A DNA stretch of 32,024 bases from Copromyces sp. CBS 386.78 (lineage: Eukaryota; Ascomycota; Sordariomycetes; Sordariales; Sordariaceae). The DNA lies in assembly GCA_030685235.1 (NCBI GenBank), contig MU839304.1, positions 1-32,024 of the forward strand, written 5' to 3'. The notes under the pieces were generated by a model. It saw only the letters and a list, made by a program, of their open reading frames with translations, ran no database searches and was not told the origin of the DNA. Positions within the stretch are counted from its first letter, which is position 1; the number at the start of each line of letters is the position of its first letter. Positions 24,472 to 32,024 of this stretch are shown here, piece by piece. The position numbers and the translations under genes were made by a program.

Positions 24472-25270
24472 CGAATTTATAAGTATATATTTAGCGTTTA
24501 GTAGGAAGGTGAAATTTAATAATATTATAGTGCGGGAGAAATAATTATATAGGTGCAAAATTAGTTGCGGTTGCGAGGGAAAGATAGAGAAGGAAGATGA
24601 TTTTACCCCCGTAGAGCGGAATAGAAGTTCGAAGGGATATATATAGTAGTATTGTAAGTATATTACTAAAAAGATGTGGATCGACTACTATATTAAGCTT
24701 TGTAGGAGAGGGGAATTATAGAAGGTTGAATCTAGTTAAAAAGGTCGAATTTGGTGGTGGAAGGAGAAGGGGGATAAGGGGAATTAATTTTACGAGATTA
24801 GAATTATTAAACAAATAACGAAATCTATAGCGAAATACTTAGACTACCTTTAAGTTGAATAAATCTAATAAAATCGTATTTATCTAATTATAAATTTAAA
24901 TTGCTGCATTTATCTTCCAAAGTATATGAGATCGAATATTTAAAATCCAATACAAATACTAGAAATTTGAAATATTATAAATTTCAAATAAATATATTTA
25001 ATATATTAAACTACATTAACGCTATCTTAACATCCTGTTATCCCTACCAATTAAAATTATAATATTATTATATTTTCTATAAATTTATATTAAATTTATT
25101 ATAAAGTAAATATATTGATTCCGCTTAATCTAATAATTACAACGGTATTTTTTTTATATATATATGATTTTCTTTAGTAGTTTTCTATTAGTATTGAAAA
25201 AGTATATGATACCGGAATCCCTAGATTTATGGTATCGTTGGCTATGCCCTGTATTATAGCTTAGATTAGC
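24472..25270. other. AT-rich intervening DNA, nothing recognised
   Basis: There is no open frame of note beyond the run-on from copy E. A purine-rich stretch (about 24,580-24,790) is followed by AT-rich DNA. I see no repeat of the surrounding elements. Confidence 0.6.
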
Positions 25271-25424
25271 TGTGACAGCCCAGATTAGCTGGGCTGCCAT
25301 GGAGGCTCTGGTGCCTTGGAGGCTCTGGTGCCATGCCCAGTCGCCAGTGCACTGGCCACCCTGTGGCCCGTGCTCTGGCTCGCTGCACAGCATACCTTCT
25401 GCGTGCAGATGGCTGGCCGTGACA
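25271..25424. repeat. GC-rich island, candidate 154-bp solo LTR
   Basis: The island begins TGTGACAGCC and ends CCGTGACA, so it has TG...CA termini with a short inverted TGTGACA/TGACA character. It is strongly GC-rich and keeps CpA/TpG, in contrast to both flanks. It contains two tandem copies of a 17-bp unit (tggaggctctggtgcc) at 25,300-25,333. I found no clear target-site duplication. Alternatives are a fragment of another repeat or a short single-copy insertion. Frames open on both strands here are probably chance. Confidence 0.35.
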
Positions 25425-25720
25425 GCTTCCCTTTTCCTAGATCACTATTCTATATACAATTAAATTAATAATATACTATTATATCCTTTTAATACCCTAT
25501 TAACGGTATTAAATAGTAGCTGCAACTGAGATTGCTTCGACTTAAATTATACTATACTATTATCGCTAGCTATCCTTAGCGACGTCGCGTGCGCGACAGC
25601 TTCTCGATGAATTAACCTTCGTCGCGGGGTATCCTGTAATGACGTCCCTTTCGCTAGGATTACGTTTAAGGCCTTCAGTATTGGGTAATCAATAATACTA
25701 TTAAGTTACTATAGTTAACG
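25425..25720. other. Intervening DNA before motif array
   Basis: No gene is seen. The composition is more balanced than in the LINE block. A CG-rich palindromic patch (gcgacgtcgcgtgcgcgac) lies at about 25,580-25,598. Confidence 0.5.
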
Positions 25721-26446
25721 ACGAATTTGGGTATTCGTTAACTTCTCCCTCAATTTAGACCTAACGACTTCGACGAACTTGGGTACTCGACCGCGATAGT
25801 TAGGATTATTAAGTTCTTTCTTTCCCCCGTTGCCGGCGAATTTGGGTAATTGATAGCGACTTTCCCTCCATCTCCTATTGGCGACGAACTTGGGTATTCG
25901 CTAGCCTTAATCCAGACCAAACGATTCGACGAACTTAGATACTCAACCGCGACAATTAAGATCACCAGTTACTCCCCGGTGTCGATAGCGAACATGGGTA
26001 ACTAACGATACTAATAATTTCTCAACAACCTTTCCTTTAAACGGCGAACTTGGGTAACCGTTCAATTATTACCTCCTCGGCCGCCGAATTTAGGTACGCG
26101 ATTGCTCTATCGTCGAAACGAATTTAGGTACTCTCGATAATTCTTAATACTATAATAACTTTCCCTTCGCGCGGCGAACTTAGGTAACCGATAGCGACTT
26201 TCCCTATTATTATCTCTTCGGCCGCCGAACTTGGGTATGCGACCACTCTCCTCTTTTAAGGCGAACTTAGGTAACCGTTCTCTAACGAAGCTCTTACTAT
26301 CTCCCTATTGCCGGCGAATTTGGATACCGGATAATAATTATAATAATAATAAATTATCTTCTTAGCGCTATAGCGAATTTAGGTAATTATAGTAATAAGA
26401 TAATTATTCGATCAACTTCCTTGCGTGCGGCGAATTTAGGTAACCG
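25721..26446 (+). repeat. Array of about 15 copies of CGAAYTTRGGTA with unrelated spacers
   Basis: The core (A/G/C)CGAA(C/T)TT(A/G)GGTA occurs in one orientation near 25,721, 25,773, 25,834, 25,881, 25,929, 25,985, 26,042, 26,083, 26,116, 26,173, 26,223, 26,262, 26,313, 26,374 and 26,429. Spacing is 33-61 bases. Flanks fall into recurring types: GGCGAA...GGTAACCG, GACGAA...GGTACTCG/ATTCG and GCCGAA...GGTAYGCG. One longer context (gatagcgactttccct) recurs after two copies. Spacings are mostly not multiples of three, so this is not a protein repeat, although a 71-codon minus-strand frame reads EYPSSS several times. It may be an array of protein-binding sites or a highly diverged satellite. Confidence 0.8.
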
Positions 26447-26741
26447 TTTCTAAGTAAGAAGATTACAATGTTAATAAAGCGATAAGTCTACATTTTGACG
26501 ACTTAACTAGCGCTTCTATTATATTATTAGAAGCTTCTAGATACTTTTAAGTTTCCTTTATTCGATAAAAATACTTTCGAGCGACCGCCCCGCTTCTAGC
26601 TTACGAGCTTCTAAATACTATAAGTAACGGCTGCTTCCCAAGTGAGAGATTACCCCCCCCACCCGACTTAGTAATAGCTTTAGTATAGTAATGAGGTTAT
26701 TGCCTTCTTAGCTGGGGGTATATAAGGAAGCTTTTCCAGTT
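26447..26741. other. Intervening DNA between motif array and TIR element
   Basis: No gene is seen. Two related stretches (agcttctagatacttttaag near 26,530 and gagcttctaaatactataag near 26,607) are imperfect repeats. A C8 run lies at 26,653-26,660 and a TATATAAG box-like sequence at about 26,719-26,726. Confidence 0.4.
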
Positions 26742-26877
26742 GTATAATAGTTATACAACGGTTTCTAGCACCTGCAGCAGTGGTGCAACGGTTTAATAAG
26801 CTGTAACCGTGTTGCAACCGAGCTGTAACCGTTGCAATATCTGCAACCATAGGATTTTTGCATATATGACGTAATTG
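26742..26877 (+). repeat. Left terminal inverted repeat of 800-bp element
   Basis: This end pairs with 27,399-27,541. It contains three copies of a TGTAACCG/TGCAACCG-type motif. It keeps more TpG/CpA than the right end, so the two ends seem to have been altered to different degrees. Confidence 0.75.
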
Positions 26878-27193
26878 GACCTACCTTCCTAGAAAAAATT
26901 TTAAAATCCTTTCTTCCTACCTTCCTCCTTTAATATCGAACTTTCCGTTTATAAAGAAGTGAAAAGGACCAAGTTTTTTTCTTTACTAATAACCCTAACC
27001 CTAAAAATAAAAAGGGTACTAAAATGAGCGCCATTTCTTAGCGGTTATTTTATACTTAGCTAGAGGTTTGTGCGCCTTCTATTTAACGAGAAATCTTAGT
27101 TTAAAAAAAATTTACCGAACGAGTCTTTAGAAAAAGAAAAAAAAAATTAACTAATTTCCCTTTTATAAGTAAGAAAAATTAATTATTTTTTTA

Positions 27194-27288
27194 AGAAATT
27201 TGGCTTAGTGGCTAAGTGGTTAATAAAGTAGTTCTTTATCTTTAGATTCTTGTTCGATTCCTCGCTGTGATAAAATTTTTGTTCTTTT

Positions 27289-27320
<32 letters not shown>
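27194..27320 (+). ncRNA. tRNA-like sequence followed by A26: candidate tRNA-derived SINE
   Basis: TGGCTTAGTGG at 27,201-27,211 is a perfect pol III A box (TGGCNNAGTGG). TGTTCGATTCC at 27,251-27,261 matches the B box GGTTCGANTCC at all but one position. Their spacing of about 40 bases is as in a tRNA. A CTTAG/CTAAG hairpin (27,204-27,216) sits in the D-arm position. The acceptor and T stems do not pair well, so it is not a working tRNA. A T5 run (27,276-27,280) and A26 (27,295-27,320) follow. The layout fits a tRNA-derived SINE inserted inside the 800-bp inverted-repeat element. No clear target duplication was found. Confidence 0.5.
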
Positions 27321-27331
27321 TATTAGCCTAG

Positions 27332-27375
27332 ATTCGCGATTTCCCTTTGTGACCCTCGCGATTTCCCCTTGTAAA
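27332..27375 (+). repeat. Two tandem copies of a 25-bp unit TCGCGATTTCCC
   Basis: tcgcgatttccctttgtgaccc is followed by tcgcgatttccccttgtaaa inside the 800-bp element. Confidence 0.65.
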
Positions 27376-27398
27376 AGAATTTTTTTCGCAATTATATT

Positions 27399-27541
27399 AT
27401 ATGTATAAAAATCCTATAGTTGTAAATGTTGCAACGGTTGTAGAACGGTTACAATACGGTTATAACTTATTAAACCGTTGTACTACCCTATCCAAATCTG
27501 CAATGGTAGTAGATCTCTATACCGTTGTATAACTATTATAC
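27399..27541 (-). repeat. Right terminal inverted repeat of 800-bp element
   Basis: This is the inverted partner of 26,742-26,877. Several CA/TG positions of the left end appear here as TA. Confidence 0.75.
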
Positions 27542-27970
27542 TACAGTAATTTGAACCCTTATATTATTAGGTAAGTAAGTAAGTAGATGCGCTGCGATGC
27601 CATTAATTCGTTGCGATTAATGCGCTTAGGATTGAGGAGTGCGCTTGGGATTGGTGTGCTTAGGATTGATGCGCTTGGGGATATAAAGGTCTGCGAACGT
27701 TACGGCCGTTAATTTAGTTAGGAATTTAGGGGTAATTTTATATATTAATAACCTACGTTGGTATTCGGATGTATATTGTAGTTGAGGTTACTGTTGGTTG
27801 GTATGTATTATTTATTGGTAGGGGTTAGATAATTTGAAAGTTGTGTACGTTCGTTGTTTGATGTTATTATTAGATATTGTAATAAATATTAATATAAGTT
27901 AGTATACTACTGAAGGCAAGCAAGTTGGATATTGTTAGTTTGAACGTACTATAAATTATTATCCCCAAAT
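27542..27970. other. Intervening DNA with short G-rich tandem repeat
   Basis: No gene is seen. Between about 27,616 and 27,682 a unit close to ATTGATGCGCTTAGG occurs about four times. A (GTAA)n patch precedes it at about 27,571. The rest is mixed sequence without recognised similarity. Confidence 0.5.
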
Positions 27971-28054
27971 TATAATGAGAAAGTCTATTTGCACGGTCAC
28001 CAATGTCTATTTGCACGGTGATCCACTTTTTCCCTCACACATATCCCTAACCCT
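27971..28054 (+). repeat. Left 84-bp terminal inverted repeat of MITE
   Basis: Pairs with 28,499-28,582. Contains GTCTATTTGCACGGT at two places 30 bases apart. Confidence 0.9.
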
Positions 28055-28212
28055 CGCGCGGCCATAGATGTCACATGTATTCTTTCGAAAATTTCACCTA
28101 GAAATCTGGGCAATACCATTCTTTCAAGCGTGACATCAGACTGCAGTGCCCAGCCCAGATGTGCACCCCCATATCGCACTTTACAAGGCATTTTATAGGG
28201 TACTTTACAGGG

Positions 28213-28410
28213 CACTTAGCGGCACGGTCGCACATCGCACGGTCGCACATTATTCAATCGCACTCAATTGAGCGATTATTTCAATCGCACTCAATTGCTG
28301 TCAATTGCCAGCGATTGTCACGGCTGTCAACGATTGTCACAGCTATTAGCGATTGGCTGTTAGCAATTGTTACGGCTGTTAGTAATTGTTACGGCTGTCA
28401 GCGATACGTA
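28213..28410 (+). repeat. Internal tandem repeats of the MITE
   Basis: CACGGTCGCACAT occurs twice at about 28,224-28,249. CAATCGCACTCAATTG occurs twice at about 28,255-28,297. From about 28,310 to 28,405 a unit of about 19 bases, GCGATTGTCACGGCTGTCA, occurs about five times with substitutions. Confidence 0.75.
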
Positions 28411-28498
28411 TGTTGTATACTTAGGGGTTAGAATGTGTAATAGGTTGAAATTTGGGAGCTTGGCGGTCGTAGTACGAAAAAAATTGGTGCTGGACGGC

Positions 28499-28582
28499 AG
28501 GGTTAGGGATATGTGTGAGGGAAAAAGTGGATTACCGTGCAAATAGACATTCGTAACCGTGCAAATAGACTTTCTCATTATA
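28499..28582 (-). repeat. Right 84-bp terminal inverted repeat of MITE
   Basis: Inverted partner of 27,971-28,054. The few differences are mostly C/T or G/A. Confidence 0.9.
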
Positions 28583-29351
28583 ATAGGCCGTTAGAGTCTT
28601 ATAATAATATTAGTTTGTATTTGAAGGTAAGATAATTATTGTAAAATATATACTTTTATATTTATATAATGTCCTAGTTGACTTAGACTATCATATGTAA
28701 GGTTCGTGATTATCGCTACGCTTATAAACTTTGGAAATATTTACGATATATATTCTATTTGTTAGTAAAGTTAGTAAGTTAATAATTAGGGGCTTACAGT
28801 TTTCGACGAATTGTAATTCGAGGGAAAGATTAATATAATTAAGAGGCTTGATTTTGGTTAGTATAAGGAAAATACGCCGTTCGTTGTACTACTTTTAATC
28901 GTATATAAAGATATAGTTAATACGGGCGATATTGTTACCTTCGTCGGCGCCGGAGCTGGGATTGGGATTGTCGGGCTAGTAGTATTTAATATAGTTACCA
29001 ATATTGAAGGTGTGGCGCCGGAGGGTATTATAGTAAATACGGGCTATATAATAATTATAATTAGTAAATCCGATTTCGGTTAATAACGGCTAGATTTGTG
29101 TTTGGACGAGTTTATAAGGAAATTAGACGGTATTATTATAGTATTAGGATATTAGACGGTATTGTAATTTTATATTAAATATATACTAAATATGTGGCAG
29201 ATGTGTGATTATATTGACGTGCCCCGGTATTATAGAGACTGTATATGTACGTTATATTGAATACTCCGATAGTAATATATTAATGTAAATGCTTCTAATA
29301 GTTAATTCCGTTGTTTAATAGCTAGTTCTCTATTGTAGTATTCGGTATTTC
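28583..29351. other. AT-rich intervening DNA, nothing recognised
   Basis: Degraded DNA without a readable frame. TTAGACGGTATT is repeated at about 29,124 and 29,150, and GGCGCCGGAG at about 28,947 and 29,013. No domain identified. Confidence 0.5.
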
Positions 29352-29440
29352 GGTATAGGTAAGGGTATATATAAGGGTATAGTATAATATAGGTATGGTA
29401 TTGGAGGGTATGGGTATAGGTATGGGGGTATGGGTATAGA
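29352..29440 (+). repeat. G-rich minisatellite of GGTATGGGTATA type
   Basis: Units related to GGTATA, GGGTATA and GGTATGGGTATA are repeated irregularly over about 90 bases on the plus strand. Several GGG runs lie close together near 29,405-29,436. It is not the canonical TTAGGG telomere repeat. Confidence 0.7.
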
Positions 29441-29479
29441 ATACGTACCTGTCGGTAAATGACACCCTTTTGCCGTATT

Positions 29480-29960
29480 GTAGGCTACTAGCCGTAAATT
29501 TTAAAATTCCCGGTATATTATAAAGTCGTACGCCCGAAATAGAGTACGACGGAATAGATTAAATATCGAAGTAGCGGATAATAGTAAGTATAATTTAGCG
29601 ATAGGGTGGTAAATTCGCCGTATATTTATTAATATGCCGATAATACTTAGCCGGATATACGTATCGTTAGTAGAGTTTGGGATATCGAATTCCGATTCTT
29701 CGCGAATATACTTAGTTTTTTTCGTACTAGGTTACTTTTCGTCTTTATAAAATAGATTATTAAATAAATTGGGGGTTTCCTTAATAATATAGTTAATTTG
29801 GTCGGTTAACTCCGAGTTGTCGGCGGTAAAGGAATTGAGTAGGGTAAATTGAATTGTATAGACAATACGCTCTTATTCGAGGATTTACCGCTCTACTTCT
29901 TTACTATTAGTCGTTTCCGCCGTTTTTTTAAATTGTTTGGTCGTTTAAATTGTTATTAAT
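29480..29960 (-). pseudogene. Degraded protein remnant, family unknown
   Basis: One minus-strand frame is readable over about 150 codons with few stops. It includes ELTDQINYIIKETPNLFNN and, later, RLSIIGILINIRRIYHPI and ATSIFNLFRRTLFRAYDF. The protein-like composition and continuity suggest an old coding region. It lies downstream, on the same strand, of the remnant at 30,196-30,820, so both may belong to one element. I do not recognise a domain. Confidence 0.35.
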
Positions 29961-29999
29961 ATTATCTATTTAATTGATACTATATTAATCCCGGGCGCC

Positions 30000-30150
30000 G
30001 GTTTTATACTTCGTATTTGCGGCCTAGGTTACGTGGTATTTGTGCCTGTGCCTGTATGCCCGGCCTGTGCTTGGCGGGCGCTAAGATTTTGCTTTAGGGG
30101 ATTTAGGGGTAAATACTTATATTTAGGGGTAAAGGGTAAATTTACTTATA
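30000..30150. other. Short GC-richer patch with ATTTAGGGGTAAA repeats
   Basis: Around 30,025-30,082 the sequence keeps CpA/TpG (gtgcctgtgcctgtatgccc). It is followed by repeats of atttaggggtaaa near 30,099-30,145. No gene is seen. Confidence 0.45.
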
Positions 30151-30195
30151 ATACTTCTCTTCCGCCAATACGTTGAATAATCCAGGCGGACTATA

Positions 30196-30820
30196 TTATT
30201 TATAAAGTTTATTGTAATGTATACCTAGATGTATATTTGGGCGCAATACCTTTTTAATATATTTCTTTGTACGTTTTGGTAGGGTAGTAACTTTTATAGT
30301 TATTTTGGCTACTATACCCCCTTTTTTATTTTCCGTTATAATATTATCCATTTTATTATAGCCGTTTACTATAATAGTATTTATACTTAATATCGACAAA
30401 CGACGAAATAATTATTATATAGAAGGTAATTAATTTGGCCTAATTCTAATTCGAAACGAACTTGCCCTTAGATTATTAGTAATTGCCTTTATTATTGTAT
30501 TATATAGTTTCGTATATTATCGTTTAATAATTAAAATATAATAGTCTATATTCTAATATTCGGCCTTAGTATTTCTAGTATTTATTAATATGCAATTGTT
30601 CTGGGCTATAGTTGCTAAAGCCCTAGTAAAATAGGCTAGTAATTTAATATTTAATTTAAATATTGTTTTCTCGTTTTCGTTTTTTTCGTTCTTGCGGTTT
30701 AATTAGATAATAAATTTTTATACTTCTTATATATAATATTCGATATAGTCTTTATAAAATTATATTATAAATAAAGGGGGTATTATAATAAATTATTTAG
30801 CGTAGTCGGTTAAAGTATAA
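30196..30820 (-). pseudogene. Degraded remnant of a possible transposon-associated protein
   Basis: The open part (30,196-30,399) includes KYIKKVLRPNIHLGIHYNKL, and after one stop the frame continues with FNVLAEEKYYK. Upstream on the same strand, near 30,770-30,815, is TLTDYAK followed after a stop by FIIIPPL. From memory, these stretches resemble large repeat-associated proteins of filamentous ascomycetes, in which LRPNxHxGxHY is followed by NVLxGEDKHRxFK. I cannot confirm that, nor name the transposon class. The EDKH-like position reads EEKY, again His to Tyr. Stops and composition point to RIP. Confidence 0.4.
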
Positions 30821-31393
30821 CTATTAATGTAGGAAATTGGGGAGGGTCATATAGTTTAACCGGACGGAAATAATTAATACCGGATAGTACAGCTATATTT
30901 AATATATATTTTAGGGGTTAAAAAAATATTTAGAAATATTTTATAAGTTTTAATTATAATACTTTTATATTTAAAATAGGCCGGGTTAAGAGGTTATATT
31001 AAGATAATGTCGAGGGTTAGTATTAAATCGAATAAATTTAGCCGATTAATATTAATACTTTATTATATTTAATATACTATATTATTTCCCTTATTAATTA
31101 TACTAATATCGACTTCGTACTTTATTTATATATACTAGTAATAATATCGTATAATATTAGGTATAAAATCTTCCAAAATATTTTACTAATTAATAACGTA
31201 ATTTGGGTTAATTCAGTAGAAACAATAGAACTTATAGCTACCTATCCTAATAATATTAGTATTCTAATTTTATTAAAGTATATTACTAATATAATAAAAT
31301 ATAAATATTAATATTAATATCGGCTATCCTTAAATATATATTATAATTGTACCTTAATTCAATAATATTAAGTATTTTAATACTTTAATAACG
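30821..31393. other. AT-rich RIP-like DNA, possible upstream part of the degraded element
   Basis: Very AT-rich with nearly no CpA, like the LINE block. No readable domain was found. It ends abruptly at about 31,394, where composition changes. Confidence 0.5.
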
Positions 31394-31886
31394 TTATTGA
31401 AACACCATGCCCAAGCAAGGAGATGGGCCCACCAAAGGTGTCACGAAAGATCCGCACCAAAGGTCGTGGTCCGTGGGCCCATCGACGCAGCGCGGCGTGG
31501 TGTTTCTGTTTAGACGCTGCGAATGCAAAAAAACACGGACGATATATTGATCCGTGCGTTTTTTCGCACTGTGTTTCGCAACTGTGTTTCGCATTCGATT
31601 GATTGGATAGGAGGGTGGATCCTAGTGGAGATGCGAAACATCTTTTCTATTTCAATAAAAAAAAGCAACTTTTAGGAAATGCACCAACATAAAAAGACTA
31701 CCAAAATGATCGTGGCGATTAGGCGGTCATTTTGGTACCGATTATATCTTTGTCCAATGCCTGGTTATTGAGAAAAATCGAAAAGAAGCGTTTTTCTTAG
31801 ATTTTAGACAGCGGAAAACTAAAAATGACTAAGTTTTTTGCCTGCCGGTAACTCCTTAAGGCCCGGGGCAGCGAAACCGACTAAGT
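31394..31886. other. GC-richer, hairpin-rich island that escaped RIP
   Basis: CpA and TpG are common here and GC content rises sharply. Inverted repeats are gaaacaccatgcc (31,399) with ggcgtggtgtttc (31,493-31,505), a cacgga/tccgtg hairpin with A and T runs (31,527-31,564), and a perfect 11-bp stem taccaaaatga/tcattttggta (31,699-31,737). actgtgtttcgca is tandemly repeated near 31,568-31,593. The 66-codon frame over 31,394-31,594 reads through these hairpins and looks accidental. It may be part of a repeat or the edge of ordinary genomic DNA. Confidence 0.55.
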
Positions 31887-32024
31887 TAAAAAAAAAAAAA
31901 AAAAAAAAAAAACAGAAAAAAAAAAAAAAAAAAAAAAATTAAAAATTTAAAAAAAAAAAAAAAAAATAAAAAAATAAAAATAAAAATAAAAATTAAAATT
32001 AAAATTAAAATTAAAATATAAATT
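31887..32024. repeat. A-rich low-complexity tract
   Basis: Long A runs are followed by (TAAAAA)n and then (TTAAAA)n to the end of the window. It could be the poly(A) end of a retroposed sequence lying to its left, or simple microsatellite. Confidence 0.85.

Larger units (their letters stand above)
26742..27541. mobile_element. 800-bp element with about 140-bp terminal inverted repeats, non-autonomous
   Basis: The left terminus (26,742-26,877) and the reverse complement of the right terminus (27,399-27,541) share GTATAATAGTTATACAACGG, then CAACGGTTTAATAAG and blocks of TGTAACCGTTGCAA, and end with ATAGGATTTTT. Differences are largely C/T or G/A plus one length change of about 17 bases. Both ends begin with the near-palindrome gttgtataatagttatacaac. 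A TA target duplication is possible (TA at 26,743-26,744 and 27,539-27,540), as in Tc1/mariner elements, but those bases also belong to the repeat. No transposase frame lies inside, so it would depend on another element. Subterminal TGTAACCG repeats may be transposase-binding sites. Confidence 0.75.
27971..28582. mobile_element. MITE-like element, 608 bp with 84-bp terminal inverted repeats and TA duplication
   Basis: 27,971-28,054 and the reverse complement of 28,499-28,582 match over 84 bases with only a few differences. Each end starts TATAATGAGAAAGTC, so a TA target duplication around a TAATGAGAAAG terminus is likely, as in Tc1/mariner-related MITEs. Each terminal repeat holds two direct copies of GTCTATTTGCACGGT and ends with CCCTAACCCT. 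The interior has CpA and TpG in normal amounts, so it was not RIP-mutated. No transposase is encoded, and the small open frames on both strands (for example about 28,159-28,431) overlap each other and the repeats, so I treat them as chance. Confidence 0.85.

Noticed and set aside
25027..25050. Sequence close to the I-SceI homing endonuclease site (CCTGTTATCCCTA core)
   Set aside because: About 15 of 18 positions agree, but no homing endonuclease or intron is nearby and the nuclear fungal context makes coincidence likely.
25750..25965. 71-codon frame reading repeated EYPSSS
   Set aside because: The residues come from the CGAAYTTRGGTA DNA motif read backwards. Most motif spacings are not multiples of three, so the array is not a coding repeat.
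25721..26446. CRISPR-like array
   Set aside because: The core repeat is only 12 bp, degenerate and irregularly spaced, in a eukaryotic repeat context with no cas genes.
27194..27266. Functional tRNA gene
   Set aside because: Internal promoter boxes are present, but the acceptor and T stems do not pair and no clear anticodon arm can be set.
28159..28578. Open frames of 72-90 codons inside the MITE
   Set aside because: They overlap on both strands and run through tandem and terminal repeats, with no recognisable domain.
31394..31594. 66-codon minus-strand frame
   Set aside because: It reads through hairpins and short tandem repeats and has no sign of a domain or supporting context.

Overview
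The window looks like an AT-rich, gene-poor repeat block from a filamentous ascomycete (Pezizomycotina). I see no intact host protein-coding gene. Most of the DNA from 1 to about 23,200 has almost no CpA/TpG dinucleotides, while TpA is in great excess and CpG is retained. Copies of the same element differ almost only by C/T and G/A transitions. Together with many in-frame stops in recognisable transposon domains, this is the signature of repeat-induced point mutation (RIP), a fungal genome defence. The species cannot be named from the sequence.

Layout. (1) 1-17,982: three head-to-tail copies of one non-LTR retrotransposon (LINE, probably of the Tad1 type), all on the minus strand, each with an (AAT)n tail at its 3' end. 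Copy A (about 64-6,824) and copy C (about 11,215-17,982) share the same 5' end and are probably full length. Copy B (about 6,861-11,196) is 5'-truncated inside the endonuclease. (2) About 18,007-23,414: a Ty3/Gypsy LTR retrotransposon on the minus strand, with 5' LTR, gag zinc knuckle, protease, RT, RNase H and the integrase zinc finger, cut off at the start of the integrase core by LINE copy C. (3) 23,429-24,471: a short 3' LINE fragment on the plus strand (D), then an internally deleted, less mutated LINE copy on the minus strand (E). (4) 24,472-28,600: a patchwork with a GC-rich TG...CA island (possible solo LTR), a 15-copy array of the motif CGAAYTTRGGTA, an 800-bp element with long terminal inverted repeats carrying a tRNA-like/poly(A) unit, and a 608-bp MITE-like element with 84-bp inverted repeats. 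(5) 28,600-31,393: RIP-degraded DNA with remnants of a minus-strand protein that may come from a DNA transposon, plus G-rich minisatellite sequence. (6) 31,394-32,024: an abrupt change to GC-richer, hairpin-rich DNA that is not RIP-like, ending in an A-rich tract.

No gene here is likely to be functional. The catalytic residues of RT, protease, endonuclease and zinc fingers have been changed in the direction RIP predicts. One exception is the RT motif of copy C, which still reads FADD, although its frame is broken elsewhere. The features most worth following up are the motif array at 25,721-26,446, the two inverted-repeat elements, and the sharp islands that escaped RIP.
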